This document shows, piece by piece, positions 1 through 8,767 of a stretch of 64,000 nt of DNA. Position 1 is the stretch's first letter. The number at the start of each line of letters is the position of its first letter. The stretch is from Solibacillus silvestris_B (GTDB taxonomy: Bacteria; Bacillota; Bacilli; Bacillales_A; Planococcaceae). The translations under genes were made by a program, and so were the position numbers. Where the stretch lies: assembly GCF_051967575.1 (NCBI RefSeq), contig NZ_JBQCJW010000002.1, forward strand, positions 165,824 through 229,823. Direction: 5' to 3'. The notes under the pieces were generated by a model. It was not told where the DNA came from and made no database searches. It saw only the letters and a program-made list of their open reading frames with translations.

Positions 1-559
1 CTGTTACTTGGTCTGCAGGGTAATATTGAGGACCCTCCGGCAAATATTTCTCAATCGTCGCCAATAAGTTTTCCACATTATTCCCTTGAAGCGCCGAAAT
101 CGGAATAATTTCCGCAAAGTCAAACCTGTCTTTGTATGAATCAATAATATTCACCAATTCATCCGGATGCACTAAGTCAATTTTATTAATAATTAAAAAT
201 ACGGGCGTTTTATTCCCCTGCAATAAATCAATGATGAATTCATCGCCTTTGCCGATTGCCTGCTCTGCATTGACCATAAACATAATAGCATCCACTTCCC
301 TTAATGCGTTGCGGGAAGTTTTTAGCATAAATTCGCCCAGCTTATGCTTTGGCTTATGGATGCCTGGTGTATCGATGAAAATCGTTTGGGAATTTTCCTG
401 TGTCAATACACCCTGTACTTTGTTGCGTGTCGTTTGTGGTTTATCGGACATAATCGCGATTTTTTGACCGATTACACGGTTTAAAAAAGTTGACTTGCCG
501 ACATTTGGACGACCTACAATCGAGACGAACCCCGATTTGTATCCTTTATTTTCCTGCAT
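1..559 (-). CDS. era: GTPase Era, 3' end outside window
   Basis: Era is a GTPase that binds the 3' end of 16S rRNA during 30S maturation. About 186 N-terminal codons are present; the KH RNA-binding domain lies beyond position 1. The G1 loop GRPNVGKS is at residues 16-23, followed by a TTRNKVQG switch I region, G3 DTPGIHKPKH and G4 NKID. The ATG overlaps the cdd stop by 14 bases, so the two are translationally coupled. Order dgkA-cdd-era is as in B. subtilis. The partial state is due only to the window edge. Confidence 0.95.
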   Translation of the reverse strand, partial: MQENKGYKSGFVSIVGRPNVGKSTFLNRVIGQKIAIMSDKPQTTRNKVQGVLTQENSQTIFIDTPGIHKPKHKLGEFMLKTSRNALREVDAIMFMVNAEQAIGKGDEFIIDLLQGNKTPVFLIINKIDLVHPDELVNIIDSYKDRFDFAEIIPISALQGNNVENLLATIEKYLPEGPQYYPADQVT

Positions 560-953
560 TTTTCATATCCTCCGTTGTAAAAGCTCCCGGAATAAGCTCT
601 GCCACAGTCGTTTGCTGTACATCACCATTCATATTCGTTAAGTACACAGGCATATCCGGTGCACAAAATTCACTCATTACTTGTCGACAAGCCCCACATG
701 GTGAACAAGGCCCTGGTGTGTCCGCCACGACTGCAATCGCTTTGAATTCACGTACACCTTCAGATACTGCCTTAAAAAAGGCGGTACGTTCGGCACAGTT
801 TGTCATGCTATACCCTGCATTTTCGATATTGCAGCCTTTATATACTGTGCCATCGTCCGCTAATAGCGCTGCACCTACTTTAAATTTCGAATAAGGCACA
901 TACGCATTTTCGCGCGCTATTTTCGATTGCTCTATTAATTGTTCCATTGTCAT
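546..953 (-). CDS. cdd: Cytidine deaminase
   Basis: This enzyme deaminates cytidine and deoxycytidine to uridine and deoxyuridine in pyrimidine salvage. At 135 residues it matches the small tetrameric class, which uses three cysteines for zinc. The NCAERTAFF motif (catalytic Cys and Glu) and the PCGACRQ motif are both present. A GGAAGGAG ribosome site lies upstream of two close ATGs (953 and 947); either could start. It sits between dgkA and era and overlaps era by 14 bases. Confidence 0.96.
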   Translation of the reverse strand: MTMEQLIEQSKIARENAYVPYSKFKVGAALLADDGTVYKGCNIENAGYSMTNCAERTAFFKAVSEGVREFKAIAVVADTPGPCSPCGACRQVMSEFCAPDMPVYLTNMNGDVQQTTVAELIPGAFTTEDMKNAGK

Positions 954-1057
954 AATGAGAAGCTCCTTCCGTCAAGCCAAATTGTTGTTTCATCTTTAAA
1001 AAATATTCCTAAAGACAAACAATCAGTGGAGACGATTGTGCCCACTGATAATTTGCC

Positions 1058-1414
1058 TTACAGCCATTTTGGTAAAAATATGAGTAGTCCGATTATAACA
1101 CTTGCGAGCGCAAATACAAGTACAGCACCTGCTGCAATATCCTTCGCCTGCTTTGCGAGCGGATGAATTTCCGGTGAGGCGAGGTCCACTACTCTTTCGA
1201 TTGCTGTATTAATAAGCTCTGCGCCTATAACAATGGCAATCATTAAAATAATGATACACCATTCGATAATCGTTAAATCTGTTACTATACCAGCAATTAG
1301 CACAACTGCCGCACTCGCTAAATGGAATTTGAGGTTTTGCTCATACATGGCTGTCCGTACCCCTTCTACTGCAAATCGAAAGGATCCGAAAAATTTACGG
1401 ACGTTCATTTGCAT
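1058..1414 (-). CDS. dgkA: Undecaprenol/diacylglycerol kinase family protein
   Basis: This is a small integral membrane lipid kinase. In Bacillus the DgkA homologue phosphorylates undecaprenol, feeding the carrier lipid used for wall and polysaccharide synthesis. It has 118 residues, three hydrophobic segments (about 33-48, 50-68 and 95-113) and the ELINTAIERVVDL signature that binds Mg-ATP in this family. It overlaps the 3' end of ybeY by 20 bases, so coupled translation is likely; the start could be the ATG at 1414 or the one at 1408. Substrate choice is inferred from Gram-positive relatives. Confidence 0.9.
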   Translation of the reverse strand: MQMNVRKFFGSFRFAVEGVRTAMYEQNLKFHLASAAVVLIAGIVTDLTIIEWCIIILMIAIVIGAELINTAIERVVDLASPEIHPLAKQAKDIAAGAVLVFALASVIIGLLIFLPKWL

Positions 1415-1880
1415 CCCGACCTAAGCCGTATGATTGTAAAATAGCATCCTGCTTCCCGAACATAATTTTTTCATCTTCCGGTGTCATATGGTCATAGCCA
1501 AGTAAATGCAAAAAACCATGCACCGCCAAAAAGCCTAATTCGCGTTCAAAAGAATGACCATATTCTTCCGCCTGTTCCCGTGTACGGTCTGTCGAAATAA
1601 TAATATCCCCCAAAATGCGTGGAATGCCCTCACCGATTATTTGCACTTCCCCTTCACCCATTTCCTCCAATGCAAAGGAAATCACATCTGTCGGCTGATC
1701 TTTATCACGATATTCCCGATTAATTGCATGGATTGCCTCGTTCGTTGCAAATGTAATCGAAACTTCCGAGCCATCTTCAATGCCTTCATATTGTGCGGCA
1801 TGCTGCAATAGCTTCTCCACTAATTTAATATGCGAGTCTTGTACCTCATTTGTTTCATCTAAAAAATCGATTAATAACAT
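1395..1880 (-). CDS. ybeY: Endoribonuclease YbeY, rRNA maturation factor
   Basis: YbeY is a zinc-dependent endoribonuclease involved in 16S rRNA 3'-end maturation and ribosome quality control. The UPF0054 signature HGFLHLLGYDH at residues 121-131 supplies the three zinc-binding histidines. Length is 161 residues, usual for the family. A GGAGGG ribosome site stands before the ATG at 1880. It follows pgpH by only 17 bases and overlaps dgkA, giving a pgpH-ybeY-dgkA-cdd-era transcription unit. Confidence 0.95.
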   Translation of the reverse strand: MLLIDFLDETNEVQDSHIKLVEKLLQHAAQYEGIEDGSEVSITFATNEAIHAINREYRDKDQPTDVISFALEEMGEGEVQIIGEGIPRILGDIIISTDRTREQAEEYGHSFERELGFLAVHGFLHLLGYDHMTPEDEKIMFGKQDAILQSYGLGRDANERP

Positions 1881-1897
1881 TGTTGTTCCCTCCTGTT

Positions 1898-4012
1898 TTA
1901 TTCCTTTGGATATTCAATACGCGAGTGGAACGTCCCATTTAAAGTTTCACATAAAACATCTTCAATTGTTTTCAGTTCTTTCAAAGATATATCACATTCA
2001 TCAAATTGCTTATCTTGTACACGGTCTTGAATAATTGACTGTACGAGTTTGTGAATTTTTTCGGCACTTGGCTGATTCATTGAACGAACAGCGGCTTCCA
2101 CACTATCCGCGATGCTAATAATGGCCGCTTCCTTTGTTTGAGGCTTTGGGCCGGGATAGCGGAATATACTTTCATCCAATTGTTTCCCTTCTTCTTTCGC
2201 CTTAAACAAAAAGAACTTGAGTGTGCTTGTTCCATGATGCTGCATGCAAATATCAACAATTTCCTGCGGCATTTTATGCTTGCGGAGCAGTTCCGCGCCA
2301 TCTGTCGTATGTGCAATGATAATTTCCGCACTGCTTTCGGGCGGCATCGAATCGTGCGGGTTTGAGCCCATTTGATTTTCGATGAAAAATAGGGGTCTCC
2401 GCGTTTTCCCTACATCATGGTAATAGCAGGCAACCCGCGCAAGCAAGCCATCCGCACCAATAGCTTCACAAGCAGCTTCCGCTAAATTCGCGACCATTAT
2501 ACTATGATGATACGTACCAGGCGTTTCAGTTAAAATTTTCTTCAAAAGCGGATGATTCGGGTTCGACAGTTCGATTAGGCGCATCGTTGACAAAAGGCCG
2601 AATGCGGATTCGAAATAAGGTAGCAGCCCCATCGTTAAAGCCCCTGATAATAAGCCCGAAATAATCGCAGCAGCTACATAAAACGAAATCTCCTTAAAAC
2701 TGTAGCCGGATTGTGCCATTAATAAATAAAACGCGATAAATAATAAGTTTACAAGTGTAACAACACCTACAGCATGTAAAATATCTGTTCGTTTTTCCAG
2801 GCCACGCATAAAAATAATCGACGCAAATCCACCAAATAAAATGTAAAGCGCCGCATCCATTTGCAATATCGCGGAATAGCCTTCATGGAAAATAACGCCT
2901 GCAGAAGCGGCCGTTATTACCGTTACAACACTTGCAGCCCGGTCATTCGCCAATACCCGCACAAGCATTGTCGCCATTGCCGAAGGATAAATAAACGCCA
3001 GCATCAAATCAAAATTTGCCGCGATTAAACCGATCAATTTCATCATAATTAAAGCGATCGCGTATACAATGACGGTTACGAGCAATTCATTGCGCTTTGT
3101 CGCCAGCTCTTTTTTTGAGCGGTCGAATAAGACATACAGAAATGAAATTTGCAAAATAATTAAAATCATTAATCCGATGATCGGCTTAATTGATACTTCG
3201 CTATCAAGCATTCCCAATAGCTCAAGTTGACGATAAATTTCTCGTGTAACTACTTCGCCTTCTTGAACGATAATTTGCCCTTGTAAAATACGTGTAGGCT
3301 CCACTGCCTCTCTCGCTTGCACGATAGCCGTCTCTGTTTTTTCTTCATCAAGAACTTCCGTTTCTACTACTGCCGCGCGTCCAACTATGACCGCAACACT
3401 CATTAAATTGTCAGGTATGGAAGGTTTTTGCCTAATTTTGCTTTCCAGTTCGTCGCGATAAAGCATTAAGCTTTCCTTTCGCAGCGGCTTGTCCAGATTC
3501 GCTTCGATCAGTGTCGCCAGGGCATCTCGGGCAGACTCAATATTTTTTTGAGTCGCACTTAATAAATTTACTAGCTGTGTATCCGATAATGTTAAATTTT
3601 GCTGATTGTCCAATATGTCTTTTAAACTTGAACGCAATAACTCTACTTGCTTTGTTTGCGACAATTCATCATCAGCTTCTGCGATATCTTTTTTCGCCTC
3701 TAAAACAATATCAAAAATCGTTGTGACAAAAGTGGCCCGGTGGCTCGGTACGTCATCTTTGAAAATATAAACAGGTTCTACATTTTTTTCGGCACTTTCC
3801 TTTTCTATTTCCGTCTTTACTGTATCTTCAATCGTTTTAATCGAACGAATGGTTTCCGGTGATAATTCGGTTAGTTGAATATCATATGTAACGCCGCGAA
3901 CATTATCAAGCATTAATGAAAATTGCAGCAATGCCGTTGCAACAAGGACAATGATTAATAATGCGCGAAAGCTAATTAGCTGGATGAGCTTTTTTACTCT
4001 CTGTATGATCAT
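1898..4012 (-). CDS. pgpH: 7TM-HD cyclic-di-AMP phosphodiesterase PgpH
   Basis: PgpH (B. subtilis YqfF) hydrolyses c-di-AMP, the second messenger for potassium and osmotic balance. It has an N-terminal membrane anchor, an extracellular 7TMR-HDED domain (about residues 35-265), a bundle of about seven membrane helices (about 280-480) and a cytoplasmic HD domain with the metal-binding CYYHDVGK motif and a downstream MQHHG. The length of 704 residues is normal. The GGAGGTG ribosome site is very close to the ATG (short spacer). It is the first gene of its unit because a terminator lies upstream, after phoH. Confidence 0.93.
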   Translation of the reverse strand: MIIQRVKKLIQLISFRALLIIVLVATALLQFSLMLDNVRGVTYDIQLTELSPETIRSIKTIEDTVKTEIEKESAEKNVEPVYIFKDDVPSHRATFVTTIFDIVLEAKKDIAEADDELSQTKQVELLRSSLKDILDNQQNLTLSDTQLVNLLSATQKNIESARDALATLIEANLDKPLRKESLMLYRDELESKIRQKPSIPDNLMSVAVIVGRAAVVETEVLDEEKTETAIVQAREAVEPTRILQGQIIVQEGEVVTREIYRQLELLGMLDSEVSIKPIIGLMILIILQISFLYVLFDRSKKELATKRNELLVTVIVYAIALIMMKLIGLIAANFDLMLAFIYPSAMATMLVRVLANDRAASVVTVITAASAGVIFHEGYSAILQMDAALYILFGGFASIIFMRGLEKRTDILHAVGVVTLVNLLFIAFYLLMAQSGYSFKEISFYVAAAIISGLLSGALTMGLLPYFESAFGLLSTMRLIELSNPNHPLLKKILTETPGTYHHSIMVANLAEAACEAIGADGLLARVACYYHDVGKTRRPLFFIENQMGSNPHDSMPPESSAEIIIAHTTDGAELLRKHKMPQEIVDICMQHHGTSTLKFFLFKAKEEGKQLDESIFRYPGPKPQTKEAAIISIADSVEAAVRSMNQPSAEKIHKLVQSIIQDRVQDKQFDECDISLKELKTIEDVLCETLNGTFHSRIEYPKE

Positions 4013-4153
4013 GCACCTCCACTTTTACTTCTGCTTTCATTTTAACAAATTTATATCCCCCTTGTTACGAAAAGCTAGCATGTTTTTCAAATTAATGTCT
4101 TTCAACCTACAATTTGTTACAGAATAGTTTATAAATCTTCTCCTTCCGTCCAT

Positions 4154-4192
4154 AAAAAAACTTTCAACCTTTAAATCAATAAAAGTTGAAAG
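4154..4192 (-). terminator. Rho-independent terminator after phoH
   Basis: Arms CTTTCAAC (4161-4168) and GTTGAAAG (4185-4192) form a hairpin. On the minus strand it is followed by seven T (the A-run at 4154-4160). It lies just after the phoH stop and isolates the yqfCD-phoH unit from pgpH. Confidence 0.85.
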
Positions 4193-4205
4193 TCGGCATT
4201 ATTGT

Positions 4206-5165
4206 TTATAGTTCCTGTTCCGCATATGCTTGGATTACCCTCGCCACTAACGGATGCCTCACTACATCACCCTGTTCCAGTATTTGGAAGTGGATATCTT
4301 TTACGTAACGCAATGTCCGTTCTGCGATAATAAGGCCTGATTCCGTATTTTTCGGTAGATCAATTTGTGTTTTGTCCCCTGTAATAACCATTTTCGAGCC
4401 AAAACCAAGACGTGTCAAAAACATTTTCATTTGCTGATGTGTCGTGTTTTGAGCCTCATCCAAAATGACGAAAGCATCATCAAGCGTACGTCCCCTCATA
4501 TAAGCTAAAGGGGCGATTTCAATTGTGCCACGCTCGATTAAGCGCTGTGTTTGCTCTTGGCCGTATATATCATGCAATGCATCATATAAAGGGCGTAAAT
4601 AAGGGTCCACCTTCTCCTTTAAATCCCCTGGCAGGAAACCTAAAGATTCACCTGCTTCAACCGCGGGACGCGTCAGAATAATACGTTTTACATGACCATT
4701 TTTTAGCGCTTGTGTCGCCATTACGACCGCTAAATACGTTTTGCCGGTACCTGCTGGACCAATACCAAAAATTAAGTCTTTATGACGAATCGCCCGAATA
4801 TATTCACGCTGCCCAATCGTTTTCGCACGGATAGGCTTCCCTTTCGTATTGCGGGCAATTTCTTCATCATACAATTCAGCATAATATTCAATCGTGCCTT
4901 TATTGGCCATTTCAATCGCAGTCGCAACATCGCGCTGATCAATATTAATATTTTTCCGGATCACTTTCAGCAATGCCTCTAAAACAGCATGTGCCTGATT
5001 TTTCTTGTCGGAATCATCGCCTGCAATTTGGATGACTTCTCCGCGCGTAATAATTTGAACGTCATAAGTTTCTTCAATTAATGTTATATTTGCATCGGAC
5101 ATTCCTAAAAGCATAACCGCTTCATTTGGATTGTCGATTTGGAGCTCAACATATTTTTCTGGCAT
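4206..5165 (-). CDS. phoH: PhoH-family ATPase
   Basis: PhoH is a cytoplasmic P-loop ATPase of the helicase-like PhoH/YbeZ family, linked to RNA metabolism and often neighbouring ybeY. The Walker A GIGPAGTGKT starts at about residue 136 of the longer reading and Walker B-like VILDEAQN follows. An N-terminal KH-like segment is typical. The AAGGAG site is one base from the ATG at 5171 but seven bases from the ATG at 5165, so 5165 is preferred. The exact substrate in this organism is unknown. Confidence 0.93.
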   Translation of the reverse strand: MPEKYVELQIDNPNEAVMLLGMSDANITLIEETYDVQIITRGEVIQIAGDDSDKKNQAHAVLEALLKVIRKNINIDQRDVATAIEMANKGTIEYYAELYDEEIARNTKGKPIRAKTIGQREYIRAIRHKDLIFGIGPAGTGKTYLAVVMATQALKNGHVKRIILTRPAVEAGESLGFLPGDLKEKVDPYLRPLYDALHDIYGQEQTQRLIERGTIEIAPLAYMRGRTLDDAFVILDEAQNTTHQQMKMFLTRLGFGSKMVITGDKTQIDLPKNTESGLIIAERTLRYVKDIHFQILEQGDVVRHPLVARVIQAYAEQEL

Positions 5166-5167
5166 AC

Positions 5168-6277
5168 TCATTCTCCTTGGTGAATTGGATGTGGTTTTGC
5201 AATATTTTCATTTATCAAATACAAGACTTTCCCTTTAACTGTATCATCATCAGTGTATACGTGCAAAAGTTTTTCTGCTTTTATCGCGGATTCAAGCGGC
5301 AATGAATAAATCATCTTTTCATGCAGCAGCGGCAAGATGAAATTTTGTATATCCTCTTCACTTATCACTTTTCGTTTTTTATGAAATGTTCTGTACGGCT
5401 TATATGTGACAATTGATTTTAATGGCTCGAATGATTTTTGTTTCACTGATGCCCCTACTTGCTTCCAATTAATATTATACTTCCAGCCATAGTCATCTAA
5501 TACTTCCATTTCAATGTTTTTAGGGATGGAAAAAGATGTCTCTAGCCAATAGTCGGCAAATACTTCCCCACCCGCACCGATTATTATTTCATCATCTCCA
5601 TGCTTGAGAATACCCGAAACGAGAATATCCCCGCGGTAAACCGTCATATTTTGCTCTACTTGGCGAATTCCTCGTTCTATTTTGAAATGTGTGACGACCC
5701 CACTATTTGTGGCGATTAAATGCTGATTCTTATTCTCGTTTTGGAGTGGCTCTATTTTTGGCGCTAACTGGGGAGTGATTGTTATTTTACTTCCATTTTT
5801 CATAATATGTACCCAAGAAAACTCCCGAAATTGCCTCATCATTATTTGGCGAATTTCATTATCCGAATAAAACGCATTTTTTCGAACCGGAAATTGCACA
5901 TCCATTTCATCTTCTAAATAATTAGCCACTTCATCTTCCAGCTCGACTGTGTTTGCATCTACTTCAATTTGCCAAATAAAACGTGATAATAATAATGGCA
6001 GTACGATTAAGGCTAGCATTCCTATAACAGTGACAAAATCCTTTTGCAAAATCTTATCCGGTTCAGTATAGCGAATCAAAATTTTTACTTTTGCCTTTTT
6101 TCTAAGCTTGCGGATCATTGATATATTGCTTCGGGCCACTTGAAACGTTATTTCATTACGGCTGAAATTCAATTGGTATATTCGTATTTTATGCTGTTTC
6201 AGAAGCGCGATAAAGGCAGCGGCTCCACTAGACTGCTTCATCTTAATTGTAATGAGCTTTTTATATGTTGCATTCAT
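5168..6277 (-). CDS. yqfD: Sporulation protein YqfD
   Basis: YqfD is a mother-cell membrane protein expressed during sporulation in Bacillus (sigma-E regulon in B. subtilis, established knowledge). This 369-residue protein has one clear membrane helix (about 102-121, FVTVIGMLALIVLPLLL) preceded by a basic N-terminal domain and followed by a long domain presumed to face the other side. It overlaps yqfC by four bases and phoH follows directly, the same order as in B. subtilis. Its biochemical role is not established. Confidence 0.88.
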   Translation of the reverse strand: MNATYKKLITIKMKQSSGAAAFIALLKQHKIRIYQLNFSRNEITFQVARSNISMIRKLRKKAKVKILIRYTEPDKILQKDFVTVIGMLALIVLPLLLSRFIWQIEVDANTVELEDEVANYLEDEMDVQFPVRKNAFYSDNEIRQIMMRQFREFSWVHIMKNGSKITITPQLAPKIEPLQNENKNQHLIATNSGVVTHFKIERGIRQVEQNMTVYRGDILVSGILKHGDDEIIIGAGGEVFADYWLETSFSIPKNIEMEVLDDYGWKYNINWKQVGASVKQKSFEPLKSIVTYKPYRTFHKKRKVISEEDIQNFILPLLHEKMIYSLPLESAIKAEKLLHVYTDDDTVKGKVLYLINENIAKPHPIHQGE

Positions 6278-6510
6278 TCTTTTATTCGCTCAATAGACAA
6301 TTTTTGGAGTGTTTTGCAACGGATTAAAAAGCCTTCCTCAAACAAATGCTGCACCTCTATCTCTGCTGCACGGATATGCATCGAAAATTCATTTGTATTG
6401 CAATTGTACTCTGTCGGCGAAACATCTCCCAGCGTATAATAACCATCATACCGAATATGAAGAAAAGAGGTTATTTGCAATTTATTGTTCATAGGGAATA
6501 GTTTTCTCAA
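6274..6510 (-). CDS. yqfC: Sporulation protein YqfC
   Basis: This is a small (78 residue) YabP/YqfC-family sporulation protein. The perfect AAAGGAGG site places the start at the TTG at 6510, seven bases downstream, giving MRKLFPMNNKLQ; a longer reading from 6534 would put the ribosome site inside the coding region. It opens the yqfC-yqfD-phoH unit and overlaps yqfD by four bases. In B. subtilis the pair is sigma-E dependent; I could not confirm a sigma-E promoter here. Confidence 0.85.
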   Translation of the reverse strand: MRKLFPMNNKLQITSFLHIRYDGYYTLGDVSPTEYNCNTNEFSMHIRAAEIEVQHLFEEGFLIRCKTLQKLSIERIKE

Positions 6511-6567
6511 TAAAAAGCCTCCTTTTAACGTCACTATATGCTACGGAAAAAGAAGGCATGTGTAGTT

Positions 6568-7110
6568 TTATTTAATCGGAATTTGCCAATTTGCCGAGTC
6601 CCCTAATGCATCACCCGAGCTTTCACTATTCGGCTCCTTAAACGCTGCGGGAACATGCACATTTAATGATGCATTTTCACTGTATAGTTGCCCAGGCAAT
6701 AAATAAGCAACGGAAAAATTAGTCTCCATTTGCGGATTCACTAAAATTTGTTCATTTTCAAATGATGATGACAATTGTTCCACTTTAACATTTTGAAGTG
6801 TTACAATATTAAAATTCGGCGTGTAATAAATCATTTGATCAAAATCATTTTGAATCGTTCCGGAAATCTCAAGTATAAAATCACCGGGCTGTAAATTCGT
6901 AGATTTTGATTCCATTACTTTTCCTGAAACTTTTTCGATGCTATAGTCGAACATCAATGTTACACCTTCCATATTATGCGTAAACGTCTCATCGCTTTCA
7001 TAGACAGCTACGGTTTCGCTTGCATGCGGAAGATTTTCTTCATCTGTATTTCCGCATGCAGCCAACAGGAATATTAGCATGAATGCCAATACTAACCATC
7101 TTTTCTTCAT
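6568..7110 (-). CDS. Putative lipoprotein, DUF4352-like
   Basis: A secreted lipoprotein of 180 residues. The start at 7110 follows a GGAGGGGTG ribosome site and gives a basic n-region (MKKRW), a hydrophobic core and the lipobox LAAC at about residues 16-19, followed by an acidic linker. The mature part is beta-rich and resembles the immunoglobulin-like fold of DUF4352-type proteins, but I recognise no specific family with certainty. It sits between floA and yqfC and has its own terminator upstream, so it is probably expressed independently. Function unknown. Confidence 0.75.
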   Translation of the reverse strand: MKKRWLVLAFMLIFLLAACGNTDEENLPHASETVAVYESDETFTHNMEGVTLMFDYSIEKVSGKVMESKSTNLQPGDFILEISGTIQNDFDQMIYYTPNFNIVTLQNVKVEQLSSSFENEQILVNPQMETNFSVAYLLPGQLYSENASLNVHVPAAFKEPNSESSGDALGDSANWQIPIK

Positions 7111-7211
7111 TTGAATCACCCCTCCCCATATATATACCCGCTTCCAATAAAATTAGCGATTAAATTATATCCGTCCATGTTCTGCTCATGCTGCTGCGCT
7201 GATTTACTGCT

Positions 7212-7254
7212 AAAAAAACTACCTATTTCCGTATAGATACATAGAAATAGGTAG
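7212..7254 (-). terminator. Terminator after the floA operon
   Basis: A perfect 11-bp stem, CTACCTATTTC (7219-7229) with GAAATAGGTAG (7244-7254), is followed on the minus strand by seven T (A-run 7212-7218). It ends the nfeD-floA-hypothetical unit. Confidence 0.88.
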
Positions 7255-7262
7255 TACTATTA

Positions 7263-7736
7263 TTATTTTCTATTTGCCTTAGGAGGCCCCAAAACTTCCG
7301 TCATAATAATCGCTTGCATTAATTCGCGCTGATTCGACGGAACAACTTGAAATGCTTCAGAATCTCGTTTTGCCATTGCAACGATAGGTCGTTCAGTTAA
7401 TGAACGCGAGCCCCTGTTTGAATTGTCTCCTCGACGCTCCGCCGCTGGTTTAACGGGTTCAGAAACAGGTCGTTCTTCTTGTTTCGGAATGTGTGGCTCT
7501 GGTTCTTTAATGACAGTTTTTGCTTTTTCATTCAGCTGTCCGAATACTTCATTCGCAAAATCTTCCAATCTTTTCGGACGTTTCGTTTCAGTTTTCGGCT
7601 TTGCCTCTTGTTTTCGAGGAGCAGGTTGACTGCTAAATGGCGGCATCTGTTTTGATTCTTTCTTTTGCTGTTCTTTCCCTTTGCCAAATAAAGAACTAAT
7701 AATGATCATTACAATCATAATGATGAGTCCTTCCAT
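7263..7736 (-). CDS. Membrane-anchored, charged low-complexity protein beside floA
   Basis: This 157-residue protein is not one I recognise by sequence. Residues 1-17 form one hydrophobic anchor (MEGLIIMIVMIIISSLFG). A Lys/Glu/Pro/Gln-rich, probably disordered region follows (about 20-125), and a more ordered C-terminal tail ends at ILMTEVLGPPK-like sequence (here AIIMTEVLGPP). An AAGGAG site precedes the ATG. It is 23 bases after floA, before the shared terminator, so it is cotranscribed with nfeD-floA and occupies the place of B. subtilis yqfB. A role as a FloA membrane-domain partner is only inference. Confidence 0.7.
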   Translation of the reverse strand: MEGLIIMIVMIIISSLFGKGKEQQKKESKQMPPFSSQPAPRKQEAKPKTETKRPKRLEDFANEVFGQLNEKAKTVIKEPEPHIPKQEERPVSEPVKPAAERRGDNSNRGSRSLTERPIVAMAKRDSEAFQVVPSNQRELMQAIIMTEVLGPPKANRK

Positions 7737-7759
7737 TTAGTGCTCACTCCTTTCCTCGA

Positions 7760-8767
7760 TTATTTATTTTTTGGATCTGGGTTATCGTTGTTCGAAACTT
7801 TTGAAATGGAATCGCGCATCGATGTATCTGCTTGAATATTTTTGTAGTTCATGTAGTCCATTAATCCGAAGTTGCCCGAACGCAGCGCTTCTGCCAGAGC
7901 CATTGGAACTTCTGCCTCTGCCTCCACTACTTTCGCCTTCATCTCCTGGACTTTCGCAACCATTTCCTGCTCGCTCGCTACGGCCATTGCACGGCGCTCT
8001 TCCGCTTTTGCCTGCGCGATATTTTTATCTGCTTGTGCTTGCTCAATTTGAAGCTCGGCACCGATGTTTTTGCCGATATCAACATCGGCGATATCAATCG
8101 ATAAGATTTCGAAAGCTGTACCAGAGTCTAAACCTTTTGAAAGCACCGTTTGAGAAATTAAATCCGGGTTTTCCAGAACTTTTGAATGTGATTCACTGGA
8201 ACCTAATGTCGATACAATCCCTTCTCCTACACGGGCAACGATTGTCTCTTCACCAGCACCGCCGACAAGACGATCCAAGTTTGCACGCACTGTAATACGC
8301 GCTTTCGCTTTTACTTCAATCCCGTTCATTGCCACACCCGAAATGAATGGTGTTTCAATAACTTTCGGATTTACCGACATTTGTACCGCTTCCAGAACAT
8401 CGCGGCCGGCCAAATCAATCGCCGCTGCACGTTCGAATGTCAACTCAATATTTGCACGGTGAGCCGCGATAAGCGCATTTACAACACGGTCAACATTACC
8501 GCCTGCTAAATAGTGGGATTCCAATTGGTTAATTGATACATCCAACCCTGCTTTATGCGCTTTAATTAACGGGTTTACAATACGCGAAGGAATAACGCGA
8601 CGTAAACGCATCCCGACCAATGTGAAAATACTTACTCTTACACCTGCTGCAAGTGCACTAATCCATAGTGCAACAGGAACAAATGTGAAAAATACTGCCA
8701 GGATAATAAATGCAATTATTATGCCAGCAATTAATGTAATTGTTCCTGCATCTGCCAACATACTCAT
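7760..8767 (-). CDS. floA: Flotillin-like protein FloA
   Basis: FloA (B. subtilis YqfA) is a scaffold of functional membrane microdomains that affects membrane fluidity, secretion and signalling. It has an N-terminal membrane-inserted hydrophobic segment (about 10-48), an SPFH-type domain and a C-terminal Ala/Glu-rich coiled coil (about 235-300, with EQAQADKNIAQAKAEERRA). Length 335 matches the family. A GGTGGAG site precedes the ATG and the gene overlaps nfeD by four bases, so the membrane protease NfeD and FloA are made together. Confidence 0.95.
   Translation of the reverse strand: MSMLADAGTITLIAGIIIAFIILAVFFTFVPVALWISALAAGVRVSIFTLVGMRLRRVIPSRIVNPLIKAHKAGLDVSINQLESHYLAGGNVDRVVNALIAAHRANIELTFERAAAIDLAGRDVLEAVQMSVNPKVIETPFISGVAMNGIEVKAKARITVRANLDRLVGGAGEETIVARVGEGIVSTLGSSESHSKVLENPDLISQTVLSKGLDSGTAFEILSIDIADVDIGKNIGAELQIEQAQADKNIAQAKAEERRAMAVASEQEMVAKVQEMKAKVVEAEAEVPMALAEALRSGNFGLMDYMNYKNIQADTSMRDSISKVSNNDNPDPKNK

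Noticed and set aside
490..894. Plus-strand open frame of 134 codons over cdd
   Set aside because: It is antisense to cdd, has no ribosome site and no recognisable domain; cdd has all catalytic motifs.
6530..6560. CATATAGT resembling a sigma-E -10 element before yqfC
   Set aside because: No matching -35 at the right spacing, and it lies too close to the ribosome site to assert.
7771..8295. Plus-strand open frame of 174 codons over floA
   Set aside because: Low-complexity Leu/Pro-rich translation created by the Ala/Glu-rich coiled coil of floA on the other strand.
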